DNA of 64,000 nucleotides from Mantis religiosa (Eukaryota > Arthropoda > Insecta > Mantodea > Mantidae), in assembly GCA_030765055.1 (NCBI GenBank), contig CM060953.1, positions 181,599,239-181,663,238 of the forward strand. Reading direction: 5' to 3'. Under the pieces are notes generated by a model, which was not told the origin of the DNA, did no database searches, and saw only the letters and a list, made by a program, of their open reading frames with translations. Shown one piece after another: positions 56,541 through 64,000 of the stretch. Both the position numbers and the translations under genes were made by a program. The number at the start of each line of letters is the position of its first letter. The stretch's first letter is position 1.

Positions 56541-57461
56541 AATAATTAATACCTTTTTATTTTACTTGGAATTATATTTCTTGACATCATTTTCTTCTTT
56601 ACATGCGACCTTTTCCACTGATTTACATAGCTCTTTACTATATATTAATGTTCTCCTTTTATTTATAAATGATGCAACGGTTTTTTACTTAAATTATTTA
56701 TCGTAGCGTCGCGTCTTCGATGTATATTTTAAACGTTTACTAAACGTTCATAAATGATGAACTCCAATAACTTCTAATAGTTTCAAGAAGTCTTTTTACC
56801 GAAAACACGTCTACCCTCTTCGAGAGTTCAAAACAGAAGAAAAAATTTAAGAATGAAATCATTGGTTCTTTTTTCTGTTTTGGTTGCTAAGTTACCGTAA
56901 TACTTAATTCTGATTGGTCCTACGTCACAATTTGGGATTTCAATAAACCTAAGCATTTGTTGCATTATCTATATGACCTGCTTGGTTAAAACTTAAGTTG
57001 AATTACAGATGGCCATGTTTACCTAATATGTCCATGTATGCAATATCAGCTTCAAAACTTTTGTCCATTCTTTCATATTAAGATGTCATATGTGTTTCAT
57101 CCGATGGAGGACATTCTCAACCACAGCCAAGCAACGAAACCATGTTCGTGACCGTAAACTATGTAGCATTATGATTCGTGTATGAATGGGAGAAGACACG
57201 CGAACAACTTTATAAGAAAGTGGTGTAGGTAATTCCGGACAGGAAGTCTGAAATTATTCTCTACCGGTTCCTACTTATGACACGCTTCGTATCCTTGAAT
57301 TTCCTTTTCCGTTTTCTTGCACATTGTTTGACTTCCTCTCTGTTTAGTGTTTACTTTACAGCTCAAGGAATGACTAGATAAGCAGGTGGATGTCATTACA
57401 GTAAAATGTACCTCATCAGTGACGAAGTATTGCATCTTTACAAACTCATACAATCTCTTAT
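56541..57461. other. No recognisable feature
   Basis: AT-rich, no coding or repeat signal that I can name. Confidence 0.5.
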
Positions 57462-58890
57462 AGCCCGCCTCGGTAGCGTGGTGGTAGCGTGTCTGCCTCA
57501 TGTTCAAGAGGTCCCGAGTTCGAATCTCGGTCAGGGTGAGTTACCTGGAAAAGGTTTTTTCCGAGGTTTTCCCTTATCCTAAAGGACGAATGTCTGGTAA
57601 TTCTAAGCTCTATGGACCCTGGCCTCATTTGAGCATCATTTCATTCAACGTCCGATATGACTTAAGGTTGAAGGTTTTCCCTTATCCTGAAAGATGTATG
57701 GTAACTCTAAGCTCTATGTACTCGGTACTCATTTAAACATCATTTCATTCATCGTCCGATATGACTTAACGTTGGAGGTTTTCGCTTATCCTGAAAGACG
57801 AATGTCCGGTAATTCTAAGCTCTATGGACGCTGGGCTCTTTTGTACATCATTTCATTCATCGTCCGATATGACTTAACGTTGGAGGTTTTCGCTTATCCT
57901 GAAAGACGAATGTCCGGTAATTCTAAGCTCTATGGACGCTGGGCTCTTTTGTACATCATTTCATTCACCGTCCGATATGACGTAACGTTGGAGGTTTTCG
58001 CTTATCCTGAAAGACGAATGTCGAGTAATTCTAAGCTCTATGGACCCTGGGCTCATTTGAACATTATTTCATTCATCGTCCAATATGACTTAAGGTTGAA
58101 GGTTTTCCCTTATCCTGAAAGATGAATGTCTGGTAACTCTAAGCTCTATGTCCCCTGTACTCATTTGAATATCATTTCATTCAACGTCCGATATGACTTA
58201 ACGTTGGAGGTTTTCCCTTATCCTGAAATATGAATGTCTGGTAACTCTAAGCTCTATGTACCCTGTACTCATTTAAACATCATTTCATTCATCGTCCGAT
58301 GTGACTTAACGTTGGAGGTTTCCCCTTATCCTGAAAGATGAATGTCTGTTAACTCATTTAAACTTCATTTCATTCATCGCCTGATATGACTTAACGTTGG
58401 AGGTATCCCTTATCCTGATGGACGAACGTCAGGTAATTCTAAGCTCTATGGACCCTGGGCTCATTTGAGCATCATTTCAGCCCCTTGCACTCATCGTCCG
58501 ATATGACTTAACGTTGGATGTTTTCCCTTATCCTGAAAGACGAATGTCGGGTAACTCTAAGCTCTATGGACCCTGGGCTCTTTTGTACATAATTTCACCC
58601 ATTCCATTCATCGTCCGATATGACTTAACGTTGGAGGTATCCCTTATCCTGATGGACGAATGTCGGGTAATTCTAAGCTCTATGGACCCTGGGCTCATTT
58701 GAGCATCATTTCACCCCTTCCACTCATCGTCCGATATGACCTAACGTTGGAGGTTTTCCCTTATCCTGAAAGACGAATGTCGGGTAATTCTAAGTTCTAT
58801 GGACCCTGGGCTCATTTGAGCATCATTTCACCCCTTTCACTCATCGTCCGATATGACTTAACGTTGGAGGATATAAATTACCAAAAAAAA
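57462..58890 (+). repeat. SINE family 2 with tail array (about 12 units of 104-108 bp)
   Basis: Head GCCCGCCTCGGTAGCGTGG, B box GAGTTCGAATCTCGG, body, then tandem tail units with CTTATCCTGA at 57681, 57785, 57893, 58001 and 58109 and further copies to 58760. Ends TTGGAGGATATAAATTACC and a poly(A) of about 26 at 58884. The complete SINE framework with head and poly(A) shows that the array grew inside one element. Confidence 0.9.
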
Positions 58891-58950
58891 AAAAAAAAAA
58901 AAAAAAAACTTTATATGTTGTATCAATTGCACATACACAAACACATACGC

Positions 58951-59160
58951 ACGCGCTTCTGTAACGTAGATGGTAGCGTGTCTGCCTCATGTTCAAGAGG
59001 TGCCGAGTTCGAATCCCGGTCACGGTAAGTTATCTGTATAAGTTTTTTTTCGGGGGTTTACATTTTCCCAAAAGATGAATGTCGGGTACTGTAAGCTCTA
59101 TGACCTTGGACTCATTTGAGCATCAATTCATTCATCATCCGATATTACTTATTATATGGC
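58951..59160 (+). mobile_element. SINE family 2, single-tail copy
   Basis: Head CTTCTGTAACGTAGATGGTA, B box GAGTTCGAATCCCGG, one tail unit truncated at ATATTACTTATTATATGG. Confidence 0.75.
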
Positions 59161-59167
59161 AGTGATC

Positions 59168-59575
<408 letters not shown>

Positions 59576-59654
59576 AATTCTACTCATGGACCCTTCAGAA
59601 ACGTGAATTACTACTGACATTTTGGGGGCCATGAAATAATTATTTATAAGTAAC

Positions 59655-60530
59655 GAGCAGGAATGTCTGAGAAGGCAACGGTTCCCAGCCCCCATTCGAG
59701 AGATACTGGGTTCGAATTTCCTGAACCTTCTTCCTGACCCATTGTTCTTTTCGGGGTTTCCCCGGACCAATAAACGAATGCTGGGGAGGATAACTTGTTC
59801 CTCTGCTGCTGTGCCTCCTCAGGTTCCCGTAGGGGAGGGGTCCTGACCTCTTCAACTGCTGTAGTGCGAGCGCTATGAAATCCTGGCATTCGTGGTACTT
59901 TTAACGTTACTAGTGTTCGCCAACACCAAGAAAAGTCCCTGACAGGAATGTGCCATCCTTACAAAGTGCAACAAGGATGAGAATGTGTATGATACAGAAC
60001 GCATGCTACTCAAGGAGTAGAACGGTTAAAAAAATGTACCCTATTCACACTAAAACCGAGAAGATTTATTCACAAAAGTAGAAGGAGTCATGATGTTTTT
60101 GAGTTGGCTGTAACGGAACTGACCTCAGTGTTTGTAAACACTACCAGGTAGGGTATCGGAACTGTGTCAAACTCCTCTTGTACTTCATTCCCCTGGGAAT
60201 TTCTTTGCTGTGGCAAACTGTAGAAGTACGTCGGGCCGAACTTTCGAGCCTCCCCTGAAGGGATTTGTTGGGTTTGGGTTGGACTCGACAGGGCAGAGGT
60301 ACCCGCCACCCGCGGCCAATTAGGTACGAGTAGCTAGCTAAAAATTCCCGAGCACTAGCCTACAGAGCTAGTAGTATGGTAGCTGGAACACTAGAGGCCG
60401 CACTGAAATTGTCTTTCCTGATGGGTTTGACGCGCGTTAGAGGCATATCCACTTCCACCCGAAGGGGGAGGGGCCCTGCTGGAAACATCACGGGCACTAT
60501 AGTATTCCTGGTTTAATTGGTCGAATTGTC
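59655..60530. repeat. Unclassified repeat X, copy 2 (empty site)
   Basis: Matches the two parts of copy 1 at 39800-41530 but lacks the DDE transposon; its CGTGGTAC..T..ACGTTA junction at 59893-59911 is uninterrupted. It carries about 300 bp (59918-60220) that copy 1 lacks. Confidence 0.6.
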
Positions 60531-61194
60531 TCTCCTTATATATGATCTCTCTTAATGCCCTTTCACTTCATGCCTTTCTCCAGGGAACAGGGCTCAGACA
60601 GTAAAAGATCTTGTATAGGTCAGGGGCTAAGTCCTAGAGTCATATTATAAGTAAAAGCTTCTTCGATGTCCCTATTTCTAACAGGTATATGCATTTTAAA
60701 TATAATGTCATGTTATCTGAATACTACCACGCAATCTCCGAGACAACCGAACGTGCCAGTGCTTTCCAATGTTAGTGGCTTGTCATAATGTCAACAGAGC
60801 TATGTTGAGTTTTTGATAAGACAACTTGCGCATTAATCATATTGATTCTCTTTTGCGACGCGCAATCTCACACATGCTCTCAAGTGTTACTTTCTCATTT
60901 ACAGCTTACCTGTTCTTGTTCTTTATATTATTATTTTCTATTTGTTTGCCTGCATTCCATTAAAAAGTCGATATCAAAACCTCGGTGAAAATACGCATTT
61001 TAGGATCTACACGAAATTTTAAAGAAAATCTCCCCATCCCAGACTATTCTTTATACAGAATAGTTTTCGAAAATACACTTTAGATATTTTCATGAAAATA
61101 AATCGTATAGGTATGTAGAATTTTCTGAAATGTGCTTAGGAGTCTTCATTCTGTATGCTTTCTGAACAAGTGAGAAACATAAGAGATAGGCAAA
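60531..61194. other. No gene; fragment of a dispersed repeat
   Basis: 60960-61080 (GATATCAAAACCTCGGTGAA, AATACGCATTTTAGGATC) is related to segments near 22260, 34190 and 51020. Confidence 0.35.
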
Positions 61195-62458
61195 ATATTC
61201 TTCTTCTTCTTCTTCTCTTCTTCTCTTCTTCTTCTTCTTCTTCTTCTTCTTCTTCTTCTTCTTCTTCTTCTTCTTCTTCTTCTTCTTCTTCTTCTTCTTC
61301 TTCTTCTTCTTCTTCTTCTTCTTCTTCTTCTTTCTTCTTCTCTTCTTCTTCTTCTTCTTCTTCTTCTTCTTCTTCTTCTTCTTCTTCTTCTCTCTTCTTC
61401 TTCTTCTTCTTTTCTTCNNNNNNNNNNNNNNNNNNNNNNNNNNNNNNNNNNNNNNNNNNNNNNNNNNNNNNNNNNNNNNNNNNNNNNNNNNNNNNNNNNN
61501 NNNNNNNNNNNNNNNNNNNNNNNNNNNNNNNNNNNNNNNNNNNNNNNNNNNNNNNNNNNNNNNNNNNNNNNNNNNNNNNNNNNNNNNNNNNNNNNNNNNN
61601 NNNNNNNNNNNNNNNNNNNNNNNNNNNNNNNNNNNNNNNNNNNNNNNNNNNNNNNNNNNNNNNNNNNNNNNNNNNNNNNNNNNNNNNNNNNNNNNNNNNN
61701 NNNNNNNNNNNNNNNNNNNNNNNNNNNNNNNNNNNNNNNNNNNNNNNNNNNNNNNNNNNNNNNNNNNNNNNNNNNNNNNNNNNNNNNNNNNNNNNNNNNN
61801 NNNNNNNNNNNNNNNNNNNNNNNNNNNNNNNNNNNNNNNNNNNNNNNNNNNNNNNNNNNNNNNNNNNNNNNNNNNNNNNNNNNNNNNNNNNNNNNNNNNN
61901 NNNNNNNNNNNNNNNNNNNNNNNNNNNNNNNNNNNNNNNNNNNNNNNNNNNNNNNNNNNNNNNNNNNNNNNNNNNNNNNNNNNNNNNNNNNNNNNNNNNN
62001 NNNNNNNNNNNNNNNNNNNNNNNNNNNNNNNNNNNNNNNNNNNNNNNNNNNNNNNNNNNNNNNNNNNNNNNNNNNNNNNNNNNNNNNNNNNNNNNNNNNN
62101 NNNNNNNNNNNNNNNNNNNNNNNNNNNNNNNNNNNNNNNNNNNNNNNNNNNNNNNNNNNNNNNNNNNNNNNNNNNNNNNNNNNNNNNNNNNNNNNNNNNN
62201 NNNNNNNNNNNNNNNNNNNNNNNNNNNNNNNNNNNNNNNNNNNNNNNNNNNNNNNNNNNNNNNNNNNNNNNNNNNNNNNNNNNNNNNNNNNNNNNNNNNN
62301 NNNNNNNNNNNNNNNNNNNNNNNNNNNNNNNNNNNNNNNNNNNNNNNNNNNNNNNNNNNNNNNNNNNNNNNNNNNNNNNNNNNNNNNNNNNNNNNNNNNN
62401 NNNNNNNNNNNNNNNNNTTCTTCGTCTTCTTCTTCTCTTCTTCTTCTTCTTCTTCTTC
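61195..62458. repeat. (CTT)n tract containing a 1,000-N assembly gap
   Basis: (CTT)n with occasional TCT shifts from 61195 to 61417, N from 61418 to 62417 (exactly 1,000, so a placeholder length), then CTT again to 62458. True array length is unknown. Confidence 0.95.
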
Positions 62459-62985
62459 GAAATGTTCTAGTTTTACCATTATCGTGGTGTTAGGGTATTG
62501 TGACATTGTGGGTTCGTAGAATTAAAAGTCCAAGTTGCAGAAATTCTAAATGTTCTTTATTTCCGTACCAATACACTTTGTCCAATCGTTACGTAACAGA
62601 TTACAGCAGAATTACGTTACATACACAATCACAATCTACCAAGGTCGACCACACAACAGCGTTCTGATTACATCTGTTAACAACATCTGTTTACGACTGC
62701 CCCTTGGCGAATCGTCGCTCCCTTAAACACCTTCACTGATAATTCCAGACTATTCCAGAACAATCAAGAAACCGAACGCTGTCCATTCAATCAAGATATT
62801 ACCAGAATGTTCTAACTTTATGTTTTTTTCATGCCTTTTATCTCAGGGATACACTATCCGTCTGTTATCTTTATGTCCAGGCTCTTTCTGTTCGCAAGCC
62901 GCGCTTATCTCTCTGCACCGAACCTTTTGTGCGCGTCGCCGCGACAGTATTCTTTTTCTTCTATCCCTTATGTTTTTAGGCGTCT
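62459..62985. other. Moderate-complexity sequence, possible minus-strand LTR
   Basis: 62520-62830 contains TTCTTTATTTCC (AATAAA on the minus strand) and repeated TTCCAGA motifs, as in some LTRs, but no TG...CA ends or duplication could be placed. Confidence 0.25.
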
Positions 62986-62989
62986 GGAT

Positions 62990-63245
62990 CACATAGAGAA
63001 CCCAGGATTGGTGATCAGCCCGATGCCTGGTATGAGAGTAAGAAAAATAAGAATGAGGGCAAAATGAAAGGAAAGATGATAATGTAGCAATAGATGAACG
63101 GAGATGGCGGGGAAACCGAAGAACCCGGAGAAAACATGCCCCTGCGTCGTGTTGTCCACCACGAATATCAATTGAATCGCTTGGGATCGAGCCGGATCAT
63201 ATAGGTGAGAGTCAGGCGGGCTGACCACTCAGCCACGGCGTGTCT
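62990..63245 (-). mobile_element. tRNA-derived SINE, family 5
   Basis: Reverse strand: GCCGTGGCTGAGTGGTCAGC (A-box side) and GGCTCGATCCC (B box), followed by a body with GGTTCTTCGGTTTCCCCGCC. Confidence 0.6.
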
Positions 63246-63429
63246 CTTAGGCAAAATTAATTAAGGCAAAATATTACTGCACAAAAATATCTCGTTTAAA
63301 CACCACACATTTTTTGTTGAGTAAACCATTTCCGAAATAATCCTTGTTATTCACATGAATTTCCAAATACTTATGTTTTTCTCAATTGGATGTCATTACT
63401 GTATTTTTATCTCTTGGCCATGCAAAGAG

Positions 63430-63690
63430 ATAGACCACCCTATAACAGTCAACTCTTAAAAGATTTGACTATCACTTACGATTACTGCATACTTCACTAG
63501 TTTGCAGAGTACTACGTTACATTGTTTTCGACGTTTGCTTCTAGTGGCAGTTGTTTTTACACTTGATGGCCGTACTATACATATGAAGTCATACATTCTC
63601 TGTGTCCAGCTAACTTGTATCGAATGCGAACGCACATCTCTCCGGCATTTATTAATAATATAGAATATTTGTATAATATTATAGTTTCCT
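63430..63690 (-). repeat. Dispersed repeat R, copy 2
   Basis: Reverse complement of 3430-3710: TTCACTAGTTTGCAGAGTAC, GTTTGCTTCTAGTGGC and TGATGGCCGTACTA. Preceded by the CTCTTAAAAGATTTGAC fragment also seen near 45320. Confidence 0.65.
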
Positions 63691-63696
63691 TTTATA

Positions 63697-64000
63697 GGAG
63701 GCGTGTCTGTAAAATAAGGTCTCCAAGGGGCTGGAGCCGCGAGGAACGCTATTACGTGAGATCCGGCAACACTGGTGTGTAGCTTGGTTTCACCCTTCAA
63801 ATCCCCACCACAAAGAGCCCGTTGCAATCATTAGTCTTGGCTGGGCAGCCGTTTGCAATGGAGCTTCCTATCACTTCCGCCGCCAAGTCCGAGTTGCATG
63901 CAGTGATCCGTTTTTTGTGTGACCCACACTGAAATTCATCGTCAATTATGCGAAGTCTATGGGCCACAGTGTATGGACGTCAAAAACGTGCGAAAGTGTG
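63697..64000 (+). mobile_element. Mariner-type element, 5' part, cut by the window edge
   Basis: Starts after TA with GGAGGCGTGTCTGTAAAATA, of the form seen at some mariner-type ends. The second terminal repeat lies beyond the window. Confidence 0.45.
63858..64000 (+). pseudogene. Mariner-type (HTH_48) transposase N-terminus, partial
   Basis: ATG at 63858: MELPITSAAKSELHAVIRFL CDPH, then a TGA; shifting frame gives TEIHRQLCEVYGPQCMDVKN and VRKC to the window end. VIRFL...EIH.QL..VYG...M....V.KW is the N-terminal helix-turn-helix of Mos1-like or SETMAR-like transposases. One frameshift of a base sits between PH and TE, so this copy is probably dead. Confidence 0.7.

Noticed and set aside
61136..62519. 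Frames of about 455 codons
   Set aside because: They are (CTT)n plus 1,000 N.

Overview
This is a repeat-rich animal nuclear window, almost certainly from an insect. The evidence is a gene split by kilobase introns with GT-AG borders, several tRNA-derived SINE families, Penelope-like, Tc1, mariner, LINE and LTR remnants, and long microsatellites. A cockroach, termite or other large-genome insect would fit, but the taxon is my inference. There is no operon, CRISPR array or prokaryotic feature.

The one gene supported across several exons is the 3' part of PIGN (GPI ethanolamine phosphate transferase 1) on the + strand. Six exons lie at 6945-7129, 10754-10968, 13299-13492, about 15853-15927, 18517-18708 and 22897-23163. 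They join in one uninterrupted frame of about 375 codons and encode the multi-spanning membrane region of the protein. The N-terminal catalytic domain is not seen and presumably lies further upstream. A second, weaker gene candidate is a first exon at 31996-32142.

Layout. 1-6.9 kb: remnants of a DDE endonuclease transposon, a histone H3 pseudogene, a Penelope-like element (PLE), a solo LTR, a LINE and a hAT-like gene cut by a PLE hairpin. 6.9-23.5 kb: PIGN, whose introns hold PLE palindromes of three families, SINEs (some as inverted dimers), a Tc1 element and an LTR-like block. 23.9-27.8 kb: four more PLE relics, two with well-formed hammerhead ribozyme motifs. 28-36 kb: SINEs, a LINE 3' end, the gene candidate, a 200-bp (ATT)n tract and a dead mariner. 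36-43 kb: SINE-tail minisatellite, an internally deleted TA-flanked DDE transposon nested in another repeat, and eleven units of a 101-bp tandem repeat. 43-56 kb: SINEs, a LINE with RNase H, a poly(A)-only insertion, a 2-kb 104-bp array grown from a SINE tail, and a 1.3-kb polypyrimidine tract. 57-64 kb: another SINE-tail array, a LINE-seeded (ATC)n tract, a 1000-N assembly gap inside (CTT)n, and a mariner-type element running off the end.

The most interesting themes are: PLE families that carry hammerhead-type motifs at equivalent positions and are mostly arranged as palindromes with 11-14 bp target duplications; SINE tails repeatedly expanded into minisatellites, one with trimer higher-order structure; inverted-dimer SINEs inserted as units; and a paralogous empty site that proves TA-specific insertion of a DDE transposon.
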